The notes beneath the pieces are model-generated. The model did no database searches. It was given only the letters and a program-made list of their open reading frames with translations, and was not told the origin of the DNA. From JAPLDP01 sp964628285 (GTDB lineage: Bacteria; Bacteroidota; Bacteroidia; Bacteroidales; JAGONC01): a DNA stretch of 64,000 bases. The DNA lies in contig CAZVNP010000007.1 of NCBI GenBank assembly GCA_964628285.1, positions 20,183 through 84,182 on the forward strand, in the 5' to 3' direction. Of the stretch, positions 56,268 to 64,000 are shown in pieces. Position 1 is the stretch's first letter; the number at the start of each line of letters is the position of its first letter. A program made the position numbers and the translations under genes.

Positions 56268-58424
56268 TTATCGGGCTATGACCAGTTTTCCTGAATAAAA
56301 CCGGTTCTGTGTATGATCTCTCACCACCATGACGTAAATACCGCTAAGGTAATGTGAGATGTCAAATTCACGCCGGTATAATCCGATGTACAGTTTCTGG
56401 CCTATGATGTTATACAGGCTGATCTCCGGCGGGTTCGTCAGCAAAATATCATTCATCTCGTCGGGCAGTAAGATGGTCACCATATCCGGTTTGGCCGGGT
56501 CGAACGCAAAGTGAATCTCACCCGGTTCCGTCTTTGTTTTGGAGGGATAGGCATGAATGGCTTTCCCCAGCACAGGCCTGATCAGCAGGGAGCCTTGGTG
56601 AATGCTTTTTTCCCACACCCCGGTGACGTTAAAAAAGATGTTGTTCTGCGCCTGGTTATGCCGGTCGAAGCCGATGTTCAGGTTGTCGTCGGTCGTTTGC
56701 ACCCAGCCCACATAAAATGTCCCCACCACCGGCACGATGCTGTCGAGATAATAGGTATGGAATTCTTCGAGGCTTTTGGAGAATTCGGGCAGCACCCCCG
56801 ACTGGGAATAGATGACATGGTTCGGTGTGCCGTTGTCGTCATCCCAAACGGTGAGATAAAAATATTGCTGGTTGGCGCCTGTTCGTGTTTCATTGAAATA
56901 CATCTGTACCGCCCGCAGGGTATCGGGTAAATTCACCGTGAAACGGTAGGCCAGCGACGAGCCTGCCGGTGTCAGACCATAACCGGCTTCGGGTGTGCCG
57001 TCATCATAGGCATAATAATTAAAGAATTTCTGTTCGAAGCTGACGGTGTCACCGATGCTCTCGGCGGTGCCGCTGGTGAGGATATGGGTGATAGTGAAGG
57101 AAGCGCTGTCGTTGTTGAGGTAGATAGGGAAGAAGCTGAAACAGACGGAGGGGTGGCTGAAGTTGATGTAATCCAGATAACCGGAGGTATATACCGGCGG
57201 GATATCCCAGTTGCCCTGAAGACAGGTGAAGAGAGGCTGGTCATTGCTATCGGTGACAAGGTATTTATAGTTGGTGTTGTGGCTGATGGTGTCGAGATTG
57301 GTGATGACCATGCTGAGCGAGTCTTTCATTTCGGCGATGGGATCACCGATGTATTGATTGTACGGCATGGCTTCATAATGTTTCAGCAGGCTGGGTGCCC
57401 CGTCGACGAATGAAAGCTTGCGGTAGGTGGTGTCGGACAGGCTGCGGCCGGCATTCAGATAGATGAAGTCGATGTTCCAGTGATCCATGTTGCTTTGCCA
57501 GCTTGGAAGCGAATTATCGGCAAGGCTTACGTAATTTTTAAACCTGAAGACGAAATGGTCGGTGAAGCAGCTGGCGCTGTCGGTGATGGGTATCATCACG
57601 CGGTGAAAATAGGAGAGGGGATCCCCGGGGTGGCAGAAGTTGGAGTCGAGCGGCATGCCGGGGGTAGCCCACACCTCGTGCCATGCAATGGTGGGCACGA
57701 AGACCGAGTCGCAGGGCAGGGTGATCACATCGCCGGGCAGGAGCATCAGCTGGGAGTTGTGCAGCATTAAGTAAGGATCGACAGAGACGTAGATGGAGTC
57801 AGGCAGCTGGCATGGCAATAAGATGGAGTCGCCAGGATAATAGGTTTGCTGGATAACCACGTCGACGGAGTCGACATGCGATAAGGTGCTGTCACCGCCA
57901 TAAATACCAAATTCAAGTATCAGCGAATCAGGAGGTTGCGGCGCATTGCCCCGGCCCTGAGGCTGGAAATAGAAGCTGAGGTAAACGGAGTCACCCACGG
58001 TGAGGGGCCGTGCCACTGGCTCAAAAATGGAATCAAGGCGGATGGACCTCGACGTCAGATGATCGGCAAGGAAAGGGAGGGGACCGGGCATGGCATCGGG
58101 ATAGATCTCACCGAATTCGTTCAGCGCATCGAGGGTGACCGTCCCTATGTTGGGAGGATCGATGGCATAATTCGCATTCACATAGGCATCCCTGTCGACC
58201 CATCGCTCCGGCGAAGGGTAGATATCCTTTGAATGGAAGTCGTCAAAAAAGGGCAGCCTGACGGCGGTCTGACGGGCGGCAGTTGCCGATTTGGTGATGA
58301 CGCCGGGATGCCTGACAACATATGAACGTATGACAGGGTTGGTGGCCAGGTTAGTGAGGACCTCCTGTGCGTATAAACCTGAGAAAAGTAAAAGAAACGA
58401 TATGAGTATAAAAGTCCTCTTCAT
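56268..58424 (-). CDS. T9SS type A sorting domain-containing secreted protein of unknown function
   Basis: A 718-residue secreted protein: signal peptide MKRTFILISFLLLFSGLYAQ, a long beta-rich body without a catalytic motif I can name, and a C-terminal sorting domain (SLYNIIGQKLYIGLYRREFDISHYLSGIYVMVVRD...SGKLVIAR). The body is rich in Asp, Ser, Thr and Tyr (DSVYLSFYFQPQGRGNAPQPPDSLILEFG), as in surface adhesins or structural proteins. Its ATG directly follows the stop of the PASTA gene, so it lies inside a cluster of cell-wall genes. Confidence 0.82.
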   Translation of the reverse strand: MKRTFILISFLLLFSGLYAQEVLTNLATNPVIRSYVVRHPGVITKSATAARQTAVRLPFFDDFHSKDIYPSPERWVDRDAYVNANYAIDPPNIGTVTLDALNEFGEIYPDAMPGPLPFLADHLTSRSIRLDSIFEPVARPLTVGDSVYLSFYFQPQGRGNAPQPPDSLILEFGIYGGDSTLSHVDSVDVVIQQTYYPGDSILLPCQLPDSIYVSVDPYLMLHNSQLMLLPGDVITLPCDSVFVPTIAWHEVWATPGMPLDSNFCHPGDPLSYFHRVMIPITDSASCFTDHFVFRFKNYVSLADNSLPSWQSNMDHWNIDFIYLNAGRSLSDTTYRKLSFVDGAPSLLKHYEAMPYNQYIGDPIAEMKDSLSMVITNLDTISHNTNYKYLVTDSNDQPLFTCLQGNWDIPPVYTSGYLDYINFSHPSVCFSFFPIYLNNDSASFTITHILTSGTAESIGDTVSFEQKFFNYYAYDDGTPEAGYGLTPAGSSLAYRFTVNLPDTLRAVQMYFNETRTGANQQYFYLTVWDDDNGTPNHVIYSQSGVLPEFSKSLEEFHTYYLDSIVPVVGTFYVGWVQTTDDNLNIGFDRHNQAQNNIFFNVTGVWEKSIHQGSLLIRPVLGKAIHAYPSKTKTEPGEIHFAFDPAKPDMVTILLPDEMNDILLTNPPEISLYNIIGQKLYIGLYRREFDISHYLSGIYVMVVRDHTQNRFYSGKLVIAR

Positions 58425-59282
58425 CTAGTCAATGGTGTCTGATGCATTATACCGGTTTTCGATGCCCGTCGCATCCATTTGTGTTGTGTCAGGCTCAAAA
58501 AACTTCATCAGGGCTTCAAAATTAAAATGCTGGTCCGAACGGAACCATAGTTCAATGGGTGTCCCCATCTCCAGGTTAACGGCCAGTGTGCATGACGGCA
58601 TCTGCTGATATATCCTGGAATGCTCCGGGTTGTTGCCATCCAGAAAGTGCAACTGTCCCACATTCAGCGATGACTGGTTGATGGTGGTGAAAGCCTCTTG
58701 CTGGTTCATTCCGATGAGACAGGGCACCGGCACTTTCGTGCCGTGTTTGCCGACGACCAGGTCGATGGCCGATCCTTTCACGATGGAGGTGCCCGGTTCA
58801 ATGGGCTCGCCGGAATACTTCTGGTCCAGGACCGCATTTTCAAATTCACTCGACACAAACTGCAGGTCGCCCGTTTTCAATCCGTAGGTCTGTAACAATG
58901 AAACGGCCTGACGCAATGACAACTCCCGAAGGTCAGGCATAACCACTTTCTCAGGCAACAGAGCCACCGTGGTCAGGTAAATCTTACGGCCTTTTTTTAC
59001 GGTGGAATGGGGCGGAGGCTCCTGCATGACAATGCTGCCCTTTTTCCTGCCGGCATCATAAATGGAATCGATGATGATGAATGTCAGCTGATCATGCAAC
59101 GGGTCCCTGCTCAACTCCTCCATGGTCATCCCGGTGTAATCAGGCAGGTTGATGATATGTCTGTGCATGGTGTACACATTCAGGAGCTTGAAGGTGATGA
59201 ACAACAACAAAGCAGTGATCAGAACGGCTAAACCCAGGTTTTTGAAAAATACCCTGCTAACAAGAAAATGCCAGAAATTCAT
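58425..59282 (-). CDS. PASTA-domain membrane protein
   Basis: A 285-residue protein with an N-terminal membrane helix (NLGLAVLITALLLFITFKLL, about 16-36) and three PASTA repeats (about 40-105, 108-180, 182-250), each with a GV/EPP-type ending such as VMQEPPPHSTVKKGRKIYL. The fold binds peptidoglycan or its precursors. No kinase domain is attached. It is divergent from ddl, and PASTA-ddl-RluA proximity is common in Bacteroidota, supporting a cell-wall role. Confidence 0.9.
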   Translation of the reverse strand: MNFWHFLVSRVFFKNLGLAVLITALLLFITFKLLNVYTMHRHIINLPDYTGMTMEELSRDPLHDQLTFIIIDSIYDAGRKKGSIVMQEPPPHSTVKKGRKIYLTTVALLPEKVVMPDLRELSLRQAVSLLQTYGLKTGDLQFVSSEFENAVLDQKYSGEPIEPGTSIVKGSAIDLVVGKHGTKVPVPCLIGMNQQEAFTTINQSSLNVGQLHFLDGNNPEHSRIYQQMPSCTLAVNLEMGTPIELWFRSDQHFNFEALMKFFEPDTTQMDATGIENRYNASDTID

Positions 59283-59435
59283 CGGGTTCTTGAAGCGTTA
59301 AAATTATTCCTTCCTGCCGCCAGCCAGGATTTGGATTTATTAACTGAAAAAATGCCTAAATATTGTAACGGTTTGGCAAAGATACGCATTATACCGATTT
59401 TCTGATTATTTTTGAGACCGTGTAAATGACCTTCC

Positions 59436-60425
59436 ATGCGAATGAATCTTGCCTTAGTCACCGGGGGATATTCGGGTGAGCTGGCCATATCCCTTAAAAG
59501 TGCTGATGGCGTGAAACGGCATCTTGACCCGGACCGGTTCCGTACTTTCATGATCATCGTCGACAAAACACGGTGGATTTACCTCGGTAGCAAAGGTGAA
59601 GAGATCCCCGTCGACAGGAGCGATTTCAGCATCATGGAAGATGGTCGCAAGATCCTTTTCGATTGTGTGTTCATCGTCATCCATGGCACCCCGGGCGAGG
59701 ACGGCAAGCTGCAGGGCTATTTCGACCTGCTGGGGCTGCCTTATACCACCTGCAATACAGCCACCTCATCGGTCACGTTTAATAAATACCTGACCAACCA
59801 TGTCGTTCATTCCCTGGGGATTTTGACGGCCCGGTCGGTCTTCCTGACCCGATTTGACCGGGTGGACGGGAAGACCATCCTCGACGTTGTCGGTTTGCCC
59901 TGCTTCGTCAAGCCTAATAACGGCGGCTCCAGCGTCGGCATCACCAAGGTCGGGCATGAGGAGGAGTTGTTACCGGCTATTGAGAAGGCTTTCGGAGAGG
60001 ATAACGAGGTGGTGGTGGAGCAGTTTGTCAAAGGCACGGAGATCACCTGCGGGATGATCAATTTCAAAGGGAAGGATGTCATCTTCCCGCTCACCGAGAT
60101 CGTCAGCCGGAAAGAATTCTTCGATTATGAGGCCAAATACACCGAGGGCATGGCCGACGAGATCACCCCGGCACGGGTGACGAAAGAGATTGAAGACGAA
60201 TGCCGGAGGATATCGGCATTCCTGTATCATGAACTGAACTGCAAAGGCATCGTCAGATTCGATTACATTGTCAGCGGTAAGGATTTTTACTTCCTCGAGG
60301 TGAACACCATTCCCGGCCTCACCGAGCAGAGCATCGTACCAAAGATGGTGAGGGCGATGGGTCTTCCGCTGCAGGAGCTGTACGCTATGGCCGTGGAGGA
60401 TGCGATGTTCCGGAGGCAGAAGTAA
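59436..60425 (+). CDS. ddl: D-alanine--D-alanine ligase
   Basis: Makes the D-Ala-D-Ala that MurF uses. The 329 residues show VTGGYSGELAISLKS, IHGTPGEDGKLQGYFDLLGLPYTTC, FVKPNNGGSSVGITKV, the ATP-grasp segments EITCGMINFKGKDVIFPLTEIVS and CKGIVRFDYIVSGKDFYFLEVNTIPGLTEQSIVPKM. A -7-like TATTTTTG lies at 59407-59414, without a good -33. It ends 8 bases before the assembly gap. Confidence 0.95.
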   Translation: MRMNLALVTGGYSGELAISLKSADGVKRHLDPDRFRTFMIIVDKTRWIYLGSKGEEIPVDRSDFSIMEDGRKILFDCVFIVIHGTPGEDGKLQGYFDLLGLPYTTCNTATSSVTFNKYLTNHVVHSLGILTARSVFLTRFDRVDGKTILDVVGLPCFVKPNNGGSSVGITKVGHEEELLPAIEKAFGEDNEVVVEQFVKGTEITCGMINFKGKDVIFPLTEIVSRKEFFDYEAKYTEGMADEITPARVTKEIEDECRRISAFLYHELNCKGIVRFDYIVSGKDFYFLEVNTIPGLTEQSIVPKMVRAMGLPLQELYAMAVEDAMFRRQK

Positions 60426-60433
60426 GTCGTCAG

Positions 60434-60533
60434 NNNNNNNNNNNNNNNNNNNNNNNNNNNNNNNNNNNNNNNNNNNNNNNNNNNNNNNNNNNNNNNNNNN
60501 NNNNNNNNNNNNNNNNNNNNNNNNNNNNNNNNN
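60434..60533. other. Assembly gap of 100 N
   Basis: Exactly 100 N, the conventional placeholder for a scaffold join of unknown true length. It is bordered on both sides by the CGTCAG phrase that recurs near 60815, so the join probably broke in a repeat. Confidence 0.98.
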
Positions 60534-60624
60534 CGTCAGTCAGCAGTTGCTGATATTTACCCCGTTGACCTGCCGACCTGTAGACCCGTAGACCTATAGA
60601 CTGCAAACTGCCAATTGCCAACTA
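60534..60624. repeat. Short phrase repeats (CGTCAG, GACCTGTAGACC, CTGCCAATTGCCAAC types)
   Basis: About 90 bases made of three phrase-like strings: CGTCAGTCAG next to the gap, a run of GACCTG/GTAGACC/TAGACC units (60564-60601), and CTGCAAACTGCCAATTGCC-type sequence (60601-60622). None codes for a recognisable protein. The TGCCAA string recurs at 63553-63569 and 63821-63835; the CGTCAG string recurs at 60808-60829. Confidence 0.7.
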
Positions 60625-61498
60625 TTAATGCGTTGTCACCAGTTTCCGGGTCACAACAGTATCACCTGTTTGCAATGTGAAAATATAAATACCATCGGGA
60701 AGGGAAGAGCTATCAAAACGGATCATGTGCTTTCCGAAGCCCTGTTCCTCATTTACCAACGTCCTTATCTTTTGCCCAAGATGATTGTAAACACTTAAAT
60801 TAACCAAACTGACGACTGACGACTGTCACTTCATTACCGGACAAACACCTCCCCGCAAGCTGGATTCGGGAATACTTGCAGCTTGCAACTCATTCATACC
60901 GATACACATATCCACTTCAAAAGCACCCATATCCGGCGGAGAACCTTCCGGCAGGGGACGAGGACGCCCTAAAATATCCTTGACAGGAGCAAAGAACCAG
61001 CCGAAATCTTCTATGTACAAACTATCAATCCCTGCTTCGGCACACGGACTGTTACAGGAATCAATGCAATAATTGGCTGCATACTTCTTTCCGTGAGGAA
61101 TGCCATCCGATATGTGGTGATAAAATCTGATGGCGCCACCACCTGTAAAAGCTGAATCACATAAAAAAACATTGTCAGTGACAGAGAGATTGTAGGTTTT
61201 ATTAACATACAATGCGACACCATCATACTATTACCGGTCACTTCATTATTTTGGAAACAGAGACCGCCAAAATTCTGCGAGCAATATAAACATCCACCCT
61301 ATGCCCAGTTTGAAGAAAGCACGGAGTTATTGTTTATGATATTATTCAGGATGAAGCAGGAACCACGGCGGCGCTGTCAGGATTGGCCGGCTGGCTGCCG
61401 TCGATGACGGTGTTGTTGATATTTGAACTGTCGGGATCAATGAGGTAATGACTGGCGACGGTGATGGCTTTTCCCATGAACCGGATGTTTTCATAATG
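60625..61498 (-). pseudogene. Broken parallel beta-helix protein with T9SS sorting domain
   Basis: Fragments of one surface protein lie in different frames on the minus strand. The first is an N-proximal piece from 61498 (HYENIRFMGKAITVASHYLID...NNTVIDGSQP) stopped at 61346. Then come beta-helix pieces with an in-frame TAG (NNIINNNSVLSSNW, GGLCFQNNEVTGNS), and an open piece (61212-60826) holding NLSVTDNVFLCDSAFTGGG and the family phrase GSPPDMGAFEVD. Last is a sorting-domain tail (60807-60625, LSVYNHLGQKIRTLVN to RKLVTTH). A CGTCAG-type phrase repeat separates body and tail. No start or signal peptide remains. At least three disruptions make it non-functional. Confidence 0.75.
60808..60829. 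repeat. Phrase repeat ACTGACGACTGACGACTGTCAC inside the broken gene
   Basis: Two tandem units of GACGACT-type sequence (minus strand GTCGTCAG twice) sit exactly between the end of the beta-helix fragment and the start of the sorting-domain tail. The same phrase borders the assembly gap. Confidence 0.7.
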
Positions 61499-61770
61499 GT
61501 TTCTCCGGATTTTATTGATTTTAAGATTATTTCGTTAATAAAATTACAGAGGTTCCTGCCGGCAGGCTTCCTGAAATGTTACAGGGTCTTATTGATATAT
61601 TACCTCAGTCAGAAAGGTATTCCGGCACGGAGCAAATTAAGAAACCTGTGATTAATCCCAATTCGGGTTTAACCAAAATTAACTATTATGGTTTTGAATA
61701 GTTGAGGATATCAGGATCGGTCATGCCTATTCAATGAATATTAATGGCTTTGGAATTATAGTTAATCGCC
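61499..61770. other. Intergenic stretch without a recognisable gene
   Basis: About 270 bases between the broken beta-helix gene and the ATPase. Short frames exist (for example one ending INYYGFE on the plus strand near 61700) but none has a recognisable motif or start context. It is probably decayed sequence. Confidence 0.5.
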
Positions 61771-62907
61771 TCACGTAATAAAATCAAGATAATTTTCAGG
61801 ATTGATGATGTAATATTTTGTATCGTGATAATTATCTTTCCAGGCTTTGGGTATGGTTGATTTTTTTTGAGGATTCCATTTGATTTCAAAGGCATTGAGG
61901 ACGCCTTCATTCAGCTCTACAAGATCGATCTCCTGTTGATCGTAAGTACGCCAAAAGAACATCTTACGGAACGACCGGGTATAATGATTTCTTCTATATC
62001 TCTCAACCATAATGTAATTCTCCCATAGAGCCCCGGCATCAGTTCTTAAGTTAAGCGGTTTAAAGTCTGAAATAATGGCATTTCTTACTCCATTGTCGAA
62101 AAAATACCATTTCTGTCCTTTCGAAATTTCCTTTCTTAAATTTTTACTGAATCCCCCCAACCTGAAAATGATGAATACCTTAGAGAGCAACTCCAAGTAT
62201 TTCTCAACGGTATTCTTACTGATCCCAAGACGTTTGCTGAGCTCAAAAGGAGATACTTCATTGCCCACTTGAAAAGCAATAAGCTGAAGCAAATCCATCA
62301 TTTTTGAGGTGCCCCTAAGTCCATCGACCGACATAATATCTTTAAGTAAGTAAGTACTCACCAGATTCTGAAGATATTCCTGCTTTTGCCGGATGTTTTC
62401 ATAAGTAAAAATCTCAGGATAACTGCCAAAAATAAGTCGTTCATAAAGATTCTCCTTTATCTGTAACGGTGTTTCTATATGAGACAATTCGGATTGGGAG
62501 AATGGGAAAAGATAATATGTCAGGCTTCTTCCTGTCAGGGGTTCACCAAACCGGTTCAGCAAATCAAAAGCTGAGGATCCTGAAGCCAGCACTTCTATGT
62601 CTTCAATTTCATCTACAATTAATTTGAGTATTGACCCAATCTCAGGAATTGTCTGGGCTTCATCAATGATTAACCGTTCATATCCTGAAAACTGGCGTTT
62701 ATAATTTGAAATGCTTCTTTCTTTCAACAATTCTTTGACATAAAGATCTTCTGCATTTAGGTAGGTTGTTTTTATATCCGACTTTTGCATAATGTGCTTT
62801 AAAAGCACAGTTTTCCCTACTCTTCTGGCTCCGAGAATGATCACCACTTTATTAGGCCTGCTTTCCTGGGTAATGATTGTTTCCAGGTCTCTGGTCACAT
62901 AATCCAT
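61771..62907 (-). CDS. AAA ATPase with DUF4143 domain
   Basis: A 378-residue protein with Walker A GARRVGKTVLLKHI (about residue 26), Walker B YERLIIDEAQ, an Arg-containing segment LASGSSAFDLL and the central winged helix (SPFELSKRLGISKNTVEKYLELLSKVFIIFRLGGFSKNL). The C-terminal DUF4143 part has QQEIDLVELNEG...NAFEIKW, similar to a PD-(D/E)XK nuclease core. Such proteins are common in accessory regions and have no settled role. The ATG giving MDYVTRDLETIIT is used; a GTG 13 codons upstream is in frame. Lower GC than the main chromosome genes fits acquired DNA. Confidence 0.9.
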   Translation of the reverse strand: MDYVTRDLETIITQESRPNKVVIILGARRVGKTVLLKHIMQKSDIKTTYLNAEDLYVKELLKERSISNYKRQFSGYERLIIDEAQTIPEIGSILKLIVDEIEDIEVLASGSSAFDLLNRFGEPLTGRSLTYYLFPFSQSELSHIETPLQIKENLYERLIFGSYPEIFTYENIRQKQEYLQNLVSTYLLKDIMSVDGLRGTSKMMDLLQLIAFQVGNEVSPFELSKRLGISKNTVEKYLELLSKVFIIFRLGGFSKNLRKEISKGQKWYFFDNGVRNAIISDFKPLNLRTDAGALWENYIMVERYRRNHYTRSFRKMFFWRTYDQQEIDLVELNEGVLNAFEIKWNPQKKSTIPKAWKDNYHDTKYYIINPENYLDFIT

Positions 62908-63076
62908 TATCTCTATTTTTAATAAAAGTATAAAAAATTCATTCACAATACCAAAATTAGTGTAGATTTTGTCATTATAATGACATTATTAACATTTTGT
63001 CTGATTTTAGATAACAGTTTTCTGAATAATTTTTATTAGTTGGGAATTGTATGATTAAAATTAGAAACGATGCCAA

Positions 63077-63557
63077 TTATTTATATTTCGCCATATAGGC
63101 TGATGGCGTCATGCCATACTGCTCCTGAAAGCATTTGTTAAAGTAGGGCATGGTGTTAAACCCGACATCATAAGCTTTTTTGATAAAGTTTTTGTCCAGC
63201 TCATTCAGTCCGGTCAATGAAATATGCCTGATGAGGGCAAGTTCTCTTTTCTTTATTTCACTGCCGAAGGCTTCCCTGAGAAGCTGCCTCTGTCTGATCA
63301 GGTTTCTCACCCTGGTCTGCAGTTCCGGCGGGTCAAAGGGTTTTGTGATGAAAACATCGGCTCCTGTTTCCAGTCCCTCAATTTTATCTTCCAGACCTGC
63401 ACGGGCAGTCAGTAAGATTACTGGTATGTGGCAGGTTATTTTATTTGTCTTAAGCTTACGGCATAACTTAAAGCCATCCATTTTAGGCATAATGACATAG
63501 GAAAGGAGCGTTGTCTTCGACTATTAGCAGTAGCGGAGTATCTTGGAGTGGCTTGCC
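63077..63557 (-). pseudogene. Remnant of a two-component response regulator with AraC-type HTH
   Basis: On the minus strand a receiver start (KPLQDTPLLLIVEDNAPF, ending near 63500) breaks off, then another frame continues LLSYVIMPKMDGFKLCRKLK...VILLTARAGLEDKIEGLETGADVFITKPFDPPELQTRVRNLI. About 35 codons, including the region before the phospho-Asp, are missing between them. Downstream, LNELDKNFIKKA is joined directly to YDVGFNTMPYFNKCFQEQYGMTPSAYMAKYK, so about 60 residues of the AraC HTH are deleted in frame. It resembles the output end of a hybrid two-component system. No sensor part remains. Confidence 0.75.
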
Positions 63558-63630
63558 AGTTGGCAGTTGTTTTTATTTCTCACAGAAAGGTAAAAAAATC
63601 TGTGTTAATCTGTGGAATCTGTGAGAAATA
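63553..63630. repeat. Phrase repeats (TTGCCAGTTGGCAGTTG and CTGTG-AATCTGTGG types)
   Basis: TTGCCAGTTGGCAGTTG (63553-63569) is a variant of the TGCCAA phrase. TCTGTGTTAATCTGTGGAATCTGTGAG-type sequence (about 63598-63625) is a second phrase family of the kind seen in many environmental bacterial genomes. Neither codes for protein. Confidence 0.6.
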
Positions 63631-63639
63631 TTTGATTGA

Positions 63640-63834
63640 CTACATCCGGATAAGTTTCACCGCTGCCTGCCACTTTCCTGCCTGGAGCCAGATCAAATAA
63701 ATTCCGGCAGGAAGATCAGCAACATCAAAGCGAACAGTATATTCATCAGGCATTTGGTATTCATTTATCAACGTTTTCATCTTTTTTCCATGAATGTTAT
63801 AAACACTCAAATCCACCACACTGCCAATTGCCAA
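63640..63834 (-). pseudogene. Orphan T9SS sorting-domain fragment
   Basis: A frame without a proper start reads VVDLSVYNIHGKKMKTLINEY...RFDVADLPAGIYLIWLQAGKWQAAVKLIRM, the last third of a T9SS type A sorting domain. It begins exactly at a TTGGCAATTGGCAG phrase repeat and has no body. It is similar to the tail of the broken gene at 60625-60807 but diverged. Confidence 0.7.
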
Positions 63835-63835
63835 C
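63821..63835. repeat. Phrase repeat CTGCCAATTGCCAAC
   Basis: Fifteen bases identical to the core of the string at 60608-60622 and abutting the orphan sorting domain. In the minus orientation it reads TTGGCAATTGGCAG, where the fragment's open frame begins. Confidence 0.7.
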
Positions 63836-64000
63836 CTGAGTCTGATTTTTATTAATGATTCTTCAATTTATATGGTTTTTCTCATTTCCTCAACCGTTTG
63901 ATCTCGGCTGCTATTTGGTCGATGACTTCTTCGTTATTAATTTCATCATTCTTTGTCACCTACTCGTCCCAAATAATCAATGTCGCCTGCATGGTCTAGT
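63836..64000. other. Short terminal stretch, possible relict regulator start
   Basis: On the minus strand a 25-codon frame (63959-63882) reads NDEINNEEVIDQIAAEIKRLRK and then stops. Its sense resembles the N-terminus of XRE-type regulators (IKRLRK before EKGY), but the frame ends at a TGA and a TAG precedes it. I see nothing else in this edge stretch. Confidence 0.25.

Noticed and set aside
60534..60622. CRISPR array in the repeat-rich stretch
   Set aside because: Units are short, imperfect and of mixed type, with no regular spacers and no cas genes in the window.
61448..61651. Plus-strand frame of 67 codons
   Set aside because: No motif, and it partly overlaps the minus-strand beta-helix remnant.
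60434..64000. Insertion sequence as the cause of the decayed region
   Set aside because: No transposase fragment, terminal inverted repeats or target duplications could be seen.

Overview
The window is a stretch of a Bacteroidota chromosome, most likely from an uncultured Bacteroidales-like or related anaerobic or sediment lineage. The evidence is the type IX secretion system (T9SS) genes with their C-terminal sorting-domain cargo, GldJ, PorT and PorP/SprF families, promoters of the Bacteroidota type (TTG, about 18-20 bases, TAnnTTTG), a Na+-translocating NQR operon, and a tungsten/molybdenum aldehyde ferredoxin oxidoreductase. A run of exactly 100 N at 60434-60533 shows it is a scaffold of a draft genome.

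Layout. 1-10.2 kb is a T9SS hub: two tandem PorU-like C25 cysteine peptidases on the minus strand (the first cut by the window edge), then PorP/SprF and the lipoprotein GldJ on the plus strand. 10.2-16.1 kb carries murF, anmK, an ExbB-ExbD-TonB operon and folC. 16.1-19.2 kb has a ThiS-like carrier and a ThiF-like activating enzyme divergent from the aldehyde ferredoxin oxidoreductase. 19.3-22.6 kb has upp, an ABC permease and a T9SS plug protein. 22.7-29.9 kb is nqrABCDEF-apbE with a convergent NqrM-like gene. 30-36.1 kb is minus-strand housekeeping: an unusual sigma-like DNA-binding protein, an RNA methyltransferase, rplI-rpsR-rpsF, wecB, radC, rpsT and tRNA-Glu. 36.2-43.6 kb has a conserved unknown, PorT, a heptose kinase, an aminotransferase, a DMT transporter, an ECF sigma factor and a CarH/LitR-like B12-binding MerR regulator. 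43.6-48.7 kb has alaS, an M23 peptidase, a small MerR protein and rfaD. 48.7-60.4 kb has an MFS transporter, two tandem T9SS-exported serine proteases, an RluA pseudouridine synthase, a T9SS cargo protein, a PASTA protein and ddl.

60.4-64 kb is different in character. It holds an assembly gap, a broken beta-helix/T9SS gene, an AAA/DUF4143 ATPase, a twice-deleted two-component regulator, an orphan sorting domain and several families of short phrase-like repeats. It looks like a decaying accessory region.

Themes. Protein export by T9SS links the sortases, the outer-membrane and lipoprotein parts, the plug protein and PorT with at least three cargo genes. Sodium energetics (NQR with its flavin and iron maturation factors) and cofactor chemistry (aldehyde ferredoxin oxidoreductase with a sulfur carrier) indicate anaerobic or microaerobic energy metabolism. 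The candidates most worth attention are the CarH-like/ECF sigma pair without carotenoid genes, the alpha-CTD/sigma-4/HARE-HTH protein, the tandem PorU paralogs, and the phrase repeats abutting the broken sorting domains. No phage, CRISPR array or transposase was seen.
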